A stretch of DNA of 64,000 nt, from positions 2,666,001 through 2,730,000 of the forward strand of contig NZ_CP064653.1 of the NCBI RefSeq assembly GCF_015711015.1, given 5' to 3'. The position numbers and the translations under genes are program-made. Below the pieces are notes generated by a model, which was given only the letters and a program-made list of their open reading frames with translations, searched no databases and had not been told where the DNA came from. The stretch's first letter is position 1, and each line of letters opens with the position of its first letter. This document shows, piece after piece, positions 54,701-63,154 of this stretch. The stretch is from Methylomonas sp. LL1 (GTDB lineage: Bacteria > Pseudomonadota > Gammaproteobacteria > Methylococcales > Methylomonadaceae).

Positions 54701-56119
54701 GGCCTGGAACAACCTCGGGATTGGCGGCCGGTGCTGGCGCGCCTATTGGCCGCCTCATCCAATCCGGTCAAGGTGCGCGGCATGTTATTGAATGTATCGG
54801 CCAGCATCGGCGTCACCCTTTACCCGCAAGACCAGGCCGATGCCGACCTTTTGTTGCGTCATGCCGATCAGGCCATGTATACCGCCAAACAAGCCGGCAA
54901 AAACCGTTTCCATTTATTCGATGTCGATCATGATACGGCAGTCCTCGCCCAACGCGAAAACCTACAATACATTCAAGAAGCCTTGGACCGAGGCGAGTTC
55001 GTCATGCACTACCAACCCAAGGTCAACATGAAAACCGGCGAAGTCATAGGCGCCGAAGCCCTGATCCGTTGGCAACACCCCCAACGCGGCCTATTGCCGC
55101 CGGCCGAATTTCTACCGATTATCGAAACCCATCCGCTCAGCGTGGAACTGGGAGAGTGGGTGATCGAAACCGTACTGACGCAAATGAGCCAGTGGCATGC
55201 CGCCAACCTGGCCATTCCGGTCAGCATCAATGTCAGCGCCCGTCAGTTGCAACAGGAAAATTTCATCGCCCGGTTGAAAGAACTGATAGCCGCGCATCCC
55301 GAGATTCCGCCCTCGCATATAGAACTGGAAGTGCTGGAAACCAGTGCGTTGGAGGACATCGCGCAAGTTTCGGAAGTCATGCATGCTTGTCAACAGATGG
55401 GGGTAGGTTTTGCATTGGACGATTTCGGCACCGGTTATTCCTCGCTGACCTATCTGAAACGGTTACCGGCCGGTTTGCTTAAAATCGACCGGAGTTTCGT
55501 GCGCGACATGCTGGACGATCATGAAGATCTCGCCATCGTCGAGGGCGTCATCGGCCTGGCCACCGCTTTCCGCCGGCGGGTGATTGCCGAAGGCGTGGAA
55601 ACCGTCACTCATGGCGAACTTTTGTTACCGCTGGGTTGCGAACTGGCGCAAGGCTTCGGCATCGCCCGTCCAATGCCGGCCGCCGAACTGCCTGCTTGGA
55701 TCGCCGATTGGCGCCCGCACCGGATCTGGCAATCCTGGCGCGATCGTCCGACCAACCGGGACGATGTGGTGTTGGTATTTACCGATGTCGAACATCGGCA
55801 TTGGTTACGTTCGATAGAAAACCAGTTGACGGATAATATGACGATGCGGATGCCGCTGAATGCGCATGACTGCCATTTCGGCCGTTGGCAACAAGTCGAG
55901 GGCCTGCAACGCTATAAACATCACCCCGAAGTTCAACAGGTGATCCGCCTACATCATCAGTTGCATAGGAGCGGACAGGAATTGATTGACGCGCACGGAC
56001 GAGGCGAAAGCATCGATTTTCCGGCCCGGCTGGAACAACTAAACCTTCTTCAGCGTGAATTGACCCTGCTCTTACGCAAATTGATTAATGGCGAGGTGCA
56101 TCCGGCGAACGAGGACTGA
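51716..56119 (+). CDS. Multidomain sensor: two periplasmic-binding domains, GAF, PAS, GGDEF, EAL, CZB
   Basis: A 1467-residue membrane protein. Order by approximate residue: signal peptide 1-28; NMT1/THI5-like binding domain 35-340 (QLKWFHQFQFAGYYAAIEQG); SBP_bac_3 domain 345-570 (VIRVGIDRDFPPYEW); membrane span 577-600; GAF 622-772; PAS 782-895; GGDEF 902-1070 with intact RIGGDEF; EAL 1082-1328 with intact EALIRW and DDFGTGYSSL; and C-terminal CZB 1362-1455 with HDCHFGRW and further His residues. Two potential ligand inputs outside and a zinc input inside would control c-di-GMP turnover; both catalytic motifs look active. The ligands are unknown (NMT1 relatives bind pyrimidine or sulfonate compounds). 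ATG 51725 is an alternative start. Confidence 0.93.
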   Translation: MSTMFNRSWPIRVWFLLLTLSCLPMAALSAPAAQPHLEKVLLQLKWFHQFQFAGYYAAIEQGYFAEEGLEVEIIERDLEKSVVKQVVNGQADYGVGDSGLLAEYAGGEPIIALAAIFQHNPLVFISRQDSGIISPYEMVGKRIMLDTLSSNEAPLKALLADADISSADYTPVKQNVDYSLLSQGKVDVISGYITDQPYYFKQQGVKVNIINPQNYGIDFYGDILFTSHNELSRHPGRADRFLRAALKGWKYALDHPDRLIALIHSQYHGRLPLSHLQFEAQETQKLILPNRVPLGQIDPRRLKIVAEHYAKAGLKTKLSEAELAAFIYRQIPGDLELTEAEKAWLATHPVIRVGIDRDFPPYEWIDQNGNYVGMAADYIKLLETKLGIRFEIIGDRSWMEIMDMARRGQLDMLSAAVKTPERAQYLTFTQPFKAGPVVIIDNGQGGYIGSLDNLSGKRVAVEKGYFMQELLERHHPQIQLVLADTIKQALNLVIDGKADAYVGDAGSTNYAIKKEGLLSLRFSGQTEYRSQHSLAISKSQPELFSIINKAMLTIPAETSDAIFNRWLGLRIEQGIKLGTVLTYAAAVLGFFLIFAYWLIRLQREIGKRQALQEREQHRTRVMQLLTEQNPLPEVLDSIARDVENLNPGMLCSILLLDADGRHLRQGAAPSLPAFYNQGIDGIAIGPNAGSCGTAAFTGKRVIVSDIESHPYWAAYLGLAHRAKLGACWSQPILSTQGKVLGTFAIYHRQPHQPSADDLQLIEDEARLAAVAIEKTEAKSRLQLAASVFTHAREGIMITDHAGLMIDVNETFSQITGYPREEALGRNPHILQSGRHGAEFYQVMWRELLEFGYWSGEIWNRRKNGEIYAEMLTISAVRDDNGTTRNYVALFTDITDIKQHQQQLEHIAHYDALTGLPNRVLLADRLKQSMIQCQRHHCSCAVVYMDLDGFKAVNDSHGHDVGDELLVNIATQMKLALREGDTLARIGGDEFIAVLAGLEQPRDWRPVLARLLAASSNPVKVRGMLLNVSASIGVTLYPQDQADADLLLRHADQAMYTAKQAGKNRFHLFDVDHDTAVLAQRENLQYIQEALDRGEFVMHYQPKVNMKTGEVIGAEALIRWQHPQRGLLPPAEFLPIIETHPLSVELGEWVIETVLTQMSQWHAANLAIPVSINVSARQLQQENFIARLKELIAAHPEIPPSHIELEVLETSALEDIAQVSEVMHACQQMGVGFALDDFGTGYSSLTYLKRLPAGLLKIDRSFVRDMLDDHEDLAIVEGVIGLATAFRRRVIAEGVETVTHGELLLPLGCELAQGFGIARPMPAAELPAWIADWRPHRIWQSWRDRPTNRDDVVLVFTDVEHRHWLRSIENQLTDNMTMRMPLNAHDCHFGRWQQVEGLQRYKHHPEVQQVIRLHHQLHRSGQELIDAHGRGESIDFPARLEQLNLLQRELTLLLRKLINGEVHPANED

Positions 56120-56173
56120 CCGTTACCCGGCATTCGTCAGAGGTAATTTATGGCAAAAATTTCCCTGAATTCA

Positions 56174-56217
56174 TGTAGGGGCGATTTTAATCGCCCTGGG
56201 CGAATGAATTCGCCCAC
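56174..56217. repeat. Double-hairpin intergenic repeat (REP-like), likely bidirectional terminator
   Basis: GGGCGATTTTAATCGCCC and GGGCGAATGAATTCGCCC stand side by side, each a perfect stem, after TGTAGG. They sit between the convergent c-di-GMP genes. The form is that of dispersed repeats common in bacterial genomes. Confidence 0.7.
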
Positions 56218-56256
56218 AGGACATTCGAATATCGGGAACTTATTTTTGACAGAATC

Positions 56257-59073
56257 CTAAGCTTTCAGCATGGCTTCGAATTGTTCGATCGAGACCGGTT
56301 TACCCAGCAAAAACCCTTGGTAATTCAGACAGCCCAGGCTCTCGAGAAAATCCTTCTGAAAACAGGTTTCAACGCCTTCGGCGATGACTTCCAGCTTGAT
56401 ACTCTCGGCCAGCGCGATGATCATCTTGGCGATGGCGGCATCGTTGGCGTTGATCAAAATCTCCCTGACAAAACTTTGATCGATTTTTAATTGATCCAGC
56501 GGCAACTGCTTCAAATAGTACAGCGAAGAATAGCCGGTACCGAAGTCGTCCAACGCAAAAGTCACGCCCTTGTTCTTCAGCTCGGTCATTTTGACGATAA
56601 TGTCTTCCACATCGGTTGCCAATAAACTTTCGGTCAGTTCCAGTTTGAGCTTTTCCGGAGCCGCGCCCGATTCGGCCAATACGGCGAATACCTGATGAGC
56701 AAAGTCCGGCTGGCGGAACTGGCGTATGCTAACATTGACGGCGATGGTCAAATGCGAAAACGCCGGCCGCGAGGACCATTCCACCAATTGCGCGCAAGCT
56801 GTTTCCAACACCCAGCGCCCCAACGGCAGGATTAGCCCCGTTTCTTCCGCCAGCGGAATAAACTCGCTCGGCGACACCATCCCGCGCAACGGATGCCGCC
56901 AGCGCAGCAGGGCCTCCGCCCCCTTGATTCGGCCTTGATCGTCCACCTGAGGCTGATAATACAGATGGAACTGCTTTTCCCGCAGGCCATCGTGCAAGGC
57001 CTTTTCCAGGTCGGCGCGGGCTAAAATAGACTTCTGCATGGTCGGGTCGAAAAAACGCAGCGTGTTACGGCCCGCCGCCTTGGCTTGGTACATCGCAATG
57101 TCGGCCTGTTTTAGCAGCTCGTCTATCGAAGTTTCCTGGTTAACAAATAATGTCGCCCCTATGCTGGGCGTGCTGTGGTGCTCATAGCCATCCAACTGAT
57201 AGGTCTTGTTCAGTTGGGCCAGGATTTTCTCGCCGACAATTTCGGTCTGAACCGCCGCTTCGGAGACATTCTGGCTGAGATCTTCCAGCATGATGACGAA
57301 TTCGTCTCCCCCCAGGCGCGCCACGGTGTCGCATTCGCGCACGCTGGCAACCAGCCGCATGGCGACCTGTTGCAACAGCCTGTCGCCCTTATCATGGCCC
57401 AGGCTATCGTTCAGAGTCTTGAAATTATCCAGGTCCAGAAACAACAAAGCCCCAACCATTTTGCTGCGGGCATGAGTCACCAGCATTTGATGCATCCGGT
57501 CCCGCAACAAACGCCGATTGGGCAATTTGGTCAAGGGATCATAAAAAGCCAGACTTTTGATCTCATCCTCGGCCGCCTTGCGATCGCTGATGTCGATGTG
57601 GGTGCCGACGTAGTGCGTCACCATTCCGGTGTCGTCCTTGACCGCGGTGATGGTCAACCACTTGGGATAAATCTGGCCGTTTTTGCGTTTATCCCAGATT
57701 TCCCCTTGCCAGGTTCCGTAGCGATTCAGGCTTTCCCACATCGCGGCATAAAAACTGTCATCGTGCCGTCCGGATTTCAGGATGTTCATTTTTTGGCCGA
57801 CCGCTTCCTCCGCCGAATAGCCGGTGGAGTCGGTGAAGGTTTTATTGACGCGCAAGATCACCGCATTGGCATCGGTAATCACCATGGCCTCCTGCGATTC
57901 AAAAGCTGTCGCCGCAATCCTGAACTCGGCCTCGGCCTGTTTGCGCTCGGTAATATCGATAGCCGATCCCACGTAACCGCCGAATTCGCCGTTTTCGTCG
58001 TGAATCGGCACGCCCTGATCGAGTATCCAGCGCCAATCGCCTTGAGCCCGCCGCATCCGGTATTCGGTCATGATCGGCTTATGGTCGAAAATATTCTTGT
58101 AATATTCGGAAAACACGCTGGCCCTGTCATCCGGATGTATCAGATTAGTCCAGCCGTCGTGGGTAATGGCTTGCTCGATGCCAAGACCGGTGAAATTCAG
58201 CCAGGTTTGATTGACGAAGGACGGATTGCCGTTGACATCGGTAATCCAAATCATGGCCGGCGACACATCGGACATGCGCCGGAATCGCTCCTCGCTGGCG
58301 CGCAAGGCATCTTCCATTTTTTTCCGTTGGGTAATGTCGCGCAAGGCGCTGGCAAAGAACAAGCCTTGCTCGGTCCGAATCGGACTCAGACTAATCTCCA
58401 CATCGAATTCGGTGTTATCTTTTTTTAAGGCCACCACCGTCCGCCCGCTTCCCATCTCCCTGGTCATCGGCGTGACGGCAAACTGCTCGCGCAAGGCCGG
58501 ATGAGCCGCGCGATAGCGCTCCGGCACCAACAGCTCTATCGTCTGTCCGACCAGCTCATCGGCGGAATAGCCTAGCAACAGCTCGCATTGATGGTTGATC
58601 ATGGTAATAACGCCTTGTTGATTGCTGATCAACATCGCGTCGGGCGTGGCGTTGAATATCGCGCGCATATAAGTTTCGCTGGTTTTCAATGCCTTGGGAC
58701 TTGGCAATTGCAGCAATTCCGGAATCAGCGGCCAAATCAGTATCGCGGTGACTATCGAAACCAGCGCGGTAACCAGCTTGATCGATCCATCCAGCCAATA
58801 AGCCGGATGCCAAATCGTCCAAATACTCATCAAATGCGTGGTGCCGCACAACAGAATAAAAGCGCCGAACAACACGAATACCCAGCGATAAACCAGATCG
58901 GTGCGCTTATAAACGAAATACAACAAGGCAAAAGGAATAGAATAATAGGCCAGCACAATCAGGCTATCGCTGATCACGTGCAACCATAAAACGGATGGCT
59001 GCCACAGATAACAAGCACCGTGCGGCATAAAACTGTTTGAGCCGTTGAATAAATCGAGTAACCAATCAAACAT
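56257..59073 (-). CDS. Ethylene-receptor-like membrane domain with three PAS, GGDEF and EAL
   Basis: A 938-residue protein. Residues 28-118 closely resemble the transmembrane sensor of plant ETR1: ISDSLIVLAYYSIP with Asp 36, then FGAFILLCGTTHLMSIWT with Cys 76 and His 80, the residues that bind Cu(I) and ethylene in ETR1. Three PAS domains follow (about 135-250, 260-380, 385-505). The GGDEF domain (about 510-670) has intact RLGGDEF, and the EAL domain (about 690-930) has intact EALLRW and DDFGTGYSSL. It would turn ethylene or copper binding, or PAS ligands such as oxygen or redox state, into c-di-GMP changes. Methane oxidisers meet copper and ethylene (a methane monooxygenase substrate), which makes this reading attractive; it is inference. 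Confidence 0.92.
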   Translation of the reverse strand: MFDWLLDLFNGSNSFMPHGACYLWQPSVLWLHVISDSLIVLAYYSIPFALLYFVYKRTDLVYRWVFVLFGAFILLCGTTHLMSIWTIWHPAYWLDGSIKLVTALVSIVTAILIWPLIPELLQLPSPKALKTSETYMRAIFNATPDAMLISNQQGVITMINHQCELLLGYSADELVGQTIELLVPERYRAAHPALREQFAVTPMTREMGSGRTVVALKKDNTEFDVEISLSPIRTEQGLFFASALRDITQRKKMEDALRASEERFRRMSDVSPAMIWITDVNGNPSFVNQTWLNFTGLGIEQAITHDGWTNLIHPDDRASVFSEYYKNIFDHKPIMTEYRMRRAQGDWRWILDQGVPIHDENGEFGGYVGSAIDITERKQAEAEFRIAATAFESQEAMVITDANAVILRVNKTFTDSTGYSAEEAVGQKMNILKSGRHDDSFYAAMWESLNRYGTWQGEIWDKRKNGQIYPKWLTITAVKDDTGMVTHYVGTHIDISDRKAAEDEIKSLAFYDPLTKLPNRRLLRDRMHQMLVTHARSKMVGALLFLDLDNFKTLNDSLGHDKGDRLLQQVAMRLVASVRECDTVARLGGDEFVIMLEDLSQNVSEAAVQTEIVGEKILAQLNKTYQLDGYEHHSTPSIGATLFVNQETSIDELLKQADIAMYQAKAAGRNTLRFFDPTMQKSILARADLEKALHDGLREKQFHLYYQPQVDDQGRIKGAEALLRWRHPLRGMVSPSEFIPLAEETGLILPLGRWVLETACAQLVEWSSRPAFSHLTIAVNVSIRQFRQPDFAHQVFAVLAESGAAPEKLKLELTESLLATDVEDIIVKMTELKNKGVTFALDDFGTGYSSLYYLKQLPLDQLKIDQSFVREILINANDAAIAKMIIALAESIKLEVIAEGVETCFQKDFLESLGCLNYQGFLLGKPVSIEQFEAMLKA

Positions 59074-59250
59074 TATTCTCTCCTAATTTGTATGGGAGTT
59101 TAATGACAGAACAGCCGCTTGTCGAACCTTATACGAGCCGTGTTGGTCAAGGAATTTGACAGCGATACGCCGCTATACGCAGAATGCCGGAGCAGCCGTA
59201 TATCAACGACACCGGCCTTCGAATCACGATCAACGGATGAAAAAACGTGC

Positions 59251-60276
59251 ATGACTCACTATAAATTAGCGGCAACGGCTTTTCTGATTCTGGCGGGGAC
59301 GGCCGGAACCACCCTCTACCTGCGCAACGGCAAATCCGAAGCCTCCACGCTGACACTTTACGGCAATATCGACATCCGCCAAGTGGAACTCAGCTTTCAC
59401 GATCCCGAGCATATCGCGCAAATTTTGGTCAAGGAAGGCGAGCGGGTCAGCCAAGGCCAGTTATTGGCGGTACAAGCGTTGGAACGTTTTGGATATGCCC
59501 GCGACCAGGCCGCCGCCCGACTGGAAGTGCAGCAGCATGTACTCGACAAACTGTTACATGGATCAAGGCCGCAGGAAATCGGCAAGGCCGGCAGCGATGT
59601 CAAGGGCGCGCAAGCGGCGGTGACCCTGGCCCAAAAGGAACTGGGCCGTTTGCAACATCTGGCCGAGCGCAAACTAACCTCCGCCGAGTCGGTGGACAAG
59701 GCCAAGGCCCAATACGACGGCGCGCGGGAAAATCTGCAAGCCCTGAAGGAGCAATACGCCTTGACCAGCATCGGCCCGCGCCGAGAGGACATTCAGGCCG
59801 CCCAGGCCCAACTGAAAGCCGACCAAGCCGCTTTGCAACTGGCAAACCAATCCTGGCAAGATGCGCATCTCCATGCACCGCGAGACGGCATCATACAAAA
59901 CCGCATTCTGGAGCCGGGCGACATGGCCAACGCCCAAACCCCGGTATTGACGCTGGCGCTGACCGATCCGGTCTGGGTCAGAACCTATGTCCCCGAAACC
60001 GAACTGGGCAAACTGCGCCAAGGCATGCCGGCCGTCATCAACAGCGACAGTTTTCCCGGCAAGACCTATCATGGTTGGGTGGGCTATCTCTCGCCCACCG
60101 CCGAATTCACCCCCAAATCGGTGGAAACCAGCGAATTGCGCACCAGTCTGGTCTATCAAGCGCGGATCTACGCCTGCAATGCCGATGAGCAATTGCGCCT
60201 GGGGATGCCGGTAACGGTACGCATCGACACCCTGCAAGCCCCGTCTAACCCTCCGGCCTGTCCCGGCGTATCGTGA
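59251..60276 (+). CDS. HlyD-family membrane fusion protein (YbhG-like)
   Basis: A 341-residue periplasmic adaptor. It has an N-terminal membrane anchor (residues 6-24), a lipoyl half-motif (LYGNIDIRQVELSF), a long alpha hairpin (about 85-190), and the second half-motif near LHAPRDGIIQNR. It links the ABC transporter downstream to an outer-membrane channel. ATG 59251 (MTHYKLAA) is chosen because the upstream frame from 59119 has no signal. The stop overlaps the GTG of the next gene. Confidence 0.92.
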   Translation: MTHYKLAATAFLILAGTAGTTLYLRNGKSEASTLTLYGNIDIRQVELSFHDPEHIAQILVKEGERVSQGQLLAVQALERFGYARDQAAARLEVQQHVLDKLLHGSRPQEIGKAGSDVKGAQAAVTLAQKELGRLQHLAERKLTSAESVDKAKAQYDGARENLQALKEQYALTSIGPRREDIQAAQAQLKADQAALQLANQSWQDAHLHAPRDGIIQNRILEPGDMANAQTPVLTLALTDPVWVRTYVPETELGKLRQGMPAVINSDSFPGKTYHGWVGYLSPTAEFTPKSVETSELRTSLVYQARIYACNADEQLRLGMPVTVRIDTLQAPSNPPACPGVS

Positions 60277-62030
60277 ACCAAGCAACCGAGCTCGCATTAA
60301 AGTTCGAAGCGGTCGGCAAATCCTTCAAAACAGGCCGCCGCCAGGTCCAAGCCCTGCGGGACTTAAACCTGTGCCTGCAAGGCGGCGGAGTTACGGCGCT
60401 GGTTGGTCCGGATGGCGCCGGCAAAACCACGCTGTTGCGGTTGGCCGCCGGCTTGCTGTTGCCGGATAGCGGCCGGGTCGAAAGTTTTGGTTTGAACACA
60501 ATCGAGGCCGGCCCGCGCCTGCATCTGCAAACCGGTTACATGCCGCAACGTTTCGGCCTGTACGAAGACCTCAGCGTACTGGAAAACCTGAATCTGTATG
60601 CCGACCTGTACGGCATCTCCGAAATCGATAGGCAAACCCGCTTCGCCGAATTAATGCGGCTGACCGGGCTGGCCAAATTCAATGACCGCCTGTCCGGCCG
60701 TCTGTCCGGCGGCATGAAGCAGAAACTGGGATTGGCCTGCACGCTGGTCAACCGGCCTCGCCTATTGCTGCTGGACGAACCGTCGGTCGGAGTCGATCCG
60801 CTGTCGCGCCGCGAACTATGGCACATCATCAGCAGCTTGGTGGCCGACTTCGGCGCCACGGTGCTGCTCAGCACGGCTTACATGGACGAGGCCGAACGTT
60901 GCGACCATGTGGTGTTGCTGGATCAAGGCAGAATCCTAAAACAAGGCGCGCCCGCCGACTTCCATCGATTGGCCGCCGGTTGTAGCTACAAGGTGTCCAG
61001 CCCTATTCTGAACAACCGCCAAATCCGCCAGCGGATGGCGGAGCTTGCCGATGTGATCGACGCCGTGGTGCAAGGCGAAGGAGTGCGCGTGGTGTTGCGA
61101 TCGGCCGTCAAAATCCATTGGCAAAACTATTTCAGCCCCGCCGACGAGGTAATCGGCGTTCCGTTACCGCCGCGTCTGGAGGATGCGTTTATCGGCATTT
61201 TACGGGAACACAACGGTGAAAAAATGCTCCCGGAACATGTTTGCCCCATCCCGGACAGCGAGAAAACGCAAACCAGGCCTGTGATCGAAGTCGATGCGGT
61301 GGAGCGCTGGTTCGGTGATTTTCAGGCGGTCAAAAAACTAACTTTTCAAGTGCAACATGGCGAGATTTTCGGCCTCCTGGGCGCCAACGGCGCCGGCAAG
61401 ACCACCACCTTCAGAATGCTGTGCGGTTTACTGCCGGCCAGCAACGGCAAGCTGAAAGTCGCCGGCGTGGACTTTAGCCAAGCCCCGGCCCAAGCACGCG
61501 CTCGATTGGGCTATATGTCGCAAAAATTCTCCTTGTACGGCCAGCTTTCGGTGCGGCAGAACCTGGAGTTTTTCAGCCATGCCTACGGCTTGCGCAAGCG
61601 CTGGCGGCAAGAAAGGATAGCCTGGGCTCTGCAACAGTTCGATTTGCAGCCCTTTGCCGACAACGACAGTTCGGATTTACCACTGGGTTACAAACAACGG
61701 CTGGCGCTGGCTTGCGCCTTGATGCACGAACCGCAAATCCTGTTTTTGGACGAACCTACTTCCGGCATCGATCCGTTGGCCCGCCGTGAATTTTGGACCC
61801 GCATCAATCAGTTGGCGGCCCAAGGCGTCACCATTTTAGTGACCACCCATTTCATGGAAGAAGCCGAATATTGCGACCGTTTGTTGATCATGCGCGAAGG
61901 CGACATCCTGGCCGCAGGCACCCCGGCGCAAATCAAACAACGCAGCCAGGGCGATGCCAGTCAAGCTCCGGTCGACAGCATGGAGGAAGCCTTCATCCGG
62001 CTGGTCGAATCCAGTGGAGCGTCTGACTGA
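60273..62030 (+). CDS. ABC transporter ATPase with two nucleotide-binding domains (YbhF-like)
   Basis: A 585-residue protein with two full ATPase halves. Half 1 has GPDGAGKTTLL (about residue 45), signature LSGGMKQKLGL and LLLLDEPSVGVDP. Half 2 has GANGAGKTTTF (about residue 371), a changed signature LPLGYKQRLAL and LFLDEPTSGIDP. The altered second signature is usual in YbhF-type proteins. It drives export with the two permeases that follow. The GTG start 60273 overlaps the adaptor stop (GTGA). Confidence 0.95.
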   Translation: MNQATELALKFEAVGKSFKTGRRQVQALRDLNLCLQGGGVTALVGPDGAGKTTLLRLAAGLLLPDSGRVESFGLNTIEAGPRLHLQTGYMPQRFGLYEDLSVLENLNLYADLYGISEIDRQTRFAELMRLTGLAKFNDRLSGRLSGGMKQKLGLACTLVNRPRLLLLDEPSVGVDPLSRRELWHIISSLVADFGATVLLSTAYMDEAERCDHVVLLDQGRILKQGAPADFHRLAAGCSYKVSSPILNNRQIRQRMAELADVIDAVVQGEGVRVVLRSAVKIHWQNYFSPADEVIGVPLPPRLEDAFIGILREHNGEKMLPEHVCPIPDSEKTQTRPVIEVDAVERWFGDFQAVKKLTFQVQHGEIFGLLGANGAGKTTTFRMLCGLLPASNGKLKVAGVDFSQAPAQARARLGYMSQKFSLYGQLSVRQNLEFFSHAYGLRKRWRQERIAWALQQFDLQPFADNDSSDLPLGYKQRLALACALMHEPQILFLDEPTSGIDPLARREFWTRINQLAAQGVTILVTTHFMEEAEYCDRLLIMREGDILAAGTPAQIKQRSQGDASQAPVDSMEEAFIRLVESSGASD

Positions 62031-63151
62031 TGCGGGTTACCCACCAACGCCTGCGGGGACTGATACGCAAGGAATTTTTACAGGTACTGCGCGACCCCAG
62101 CAGCCTGGCAATCGCCTTTGCGATGCCGGTATTTTTATTGCTGCTGTTCGGTTACGGCGTCTCCCTGGATGCCAAGCATATGCCGCTGGGCTTGGTGGTG
62201 GAAAAACCGACGGCGGAGACCCGCGAGTTTACCGGCGGCTTCGAGCAGTCCGAGTATTTCGAGAGTTATTATTTTAGCGACATGCCGACGGCCAGCCGCG
62301 CACTGGAAATGCGGCAAATCAACGCCATCATCCACTTACAAGCCGATTTCGAGCGGCGCCTGTACCAGCGGGAACCGGCGCCGATTCAGGTCATCGTCGA
62401 CGGTGTCGACGCCAACACCGCCCGTCTGCTCAGCGGCTACATTCAGGGCGTTTGGGACAAATGGATCAACCGGCGAGGCGAAATTCGCGGCCTAAGATCC
62501 ATGCGGGCGGTACGACTGGAAACACGGGTCTGGTACAACAGCGCCTTGCGCAGCCGGAATTTTCTGGTACCCGGCCTAATCGCGGTGATCATGACACTAA
62601 TAGGCGCCTTGCTGACCGCGCTAGTGGTGGCGCGGGAATGGGAACGAGGCACCATGGAGGCGCTGATCGCAACGCCGGTCAGCGTGCGCCAAGTCTTGCT
62701 GGGCAAGTTGGTTCCGTATTACTTGCTGGGCATGGGGGGCATGTTGCTATCGATCGCAATGGCGGTATGGTTGTTCGAAGTGCCTTTGCTGGGTTCGCTG
62801 TGGGTATTGCTGGTTTGCGGCTCGCTGTTTTTACTGGTGGCGCTGGGCATGGGTCTATTGATCTCGATTGCGGCCAAGAATCAATTCGTCGCCGGCCAGA
62901 TCGCCATCACCGTCACCTTTCTACCGGCATTTTTGCTGTCCGGCTTTATTTTCAATATCGACAGCATGCCGGCGGCGGTACAACTGTTTACCCATCTGGT
63001 CGCCGCCCGCTACTTCGTGGCGATTTTGCAAACCGTGTTCCTGGCCGGTAATGTCTGGGAAGTGATCATCCCCAATGCGCTGGCTCTGAGCTTGATGGCC
63101 GCGATATTCCTGGCGCTGGCTCTCTGGCACGCGCCGCGCCGGCTGGAATAA
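62030..63151 (+). CDS. ABC-2 type permease (YbhS-like)
   Basis: A 373-residue ABC-2 permease. A membrane helix lies near residue 25, then a periplasmic domain of about 130 residues, then five helices (residues 180-370), with REWERGTMEALIATPVSVRQ between. It pairs with the second permease at 63155. The ATG overlaps the ATPase stop by 1 bp. Confidence 0.94.
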   Translation: MRVTHQRLRGLIRKEFLQVLRDPSSLAIAFAMPVFLLLLFGYGVSLDAKHMPLGLVVEKPTAETREFTGGFEQSEYFESYYFSDMPTASRALEMRQINAIIHLQADFERRLYQREPAPIQVIVDGVDANTARLLSGYIQGVWDKWINRRGEIRGLRSMRAVRLETRVWYNSALRSRNFLVPGLIAVIMTLIGALLTALVVAREWERGTMEALIATPVSVRQVLLGKLVPYYLLGMGGMLLSIAMAVWLFEVPLLGSLWVLLVCGSLFLLVALGMGLLISIAAKNQFVAGQIAITVTFLPAFLLSGFIFNIDSMPAAVQLFTHLVAARYFVAILQTVFLAGNVWEVIIPNALALSLMAAIFLALALWHAPRRLE

Positions 63152-63154
63152 ATT

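Noticed and set aside
57175..58428. 417-codon frame opposite the PAS-GGDEF-EAL gene
   Set aside because: Antisense shadow over intact GGDEF and PAS domains on the minus strand.
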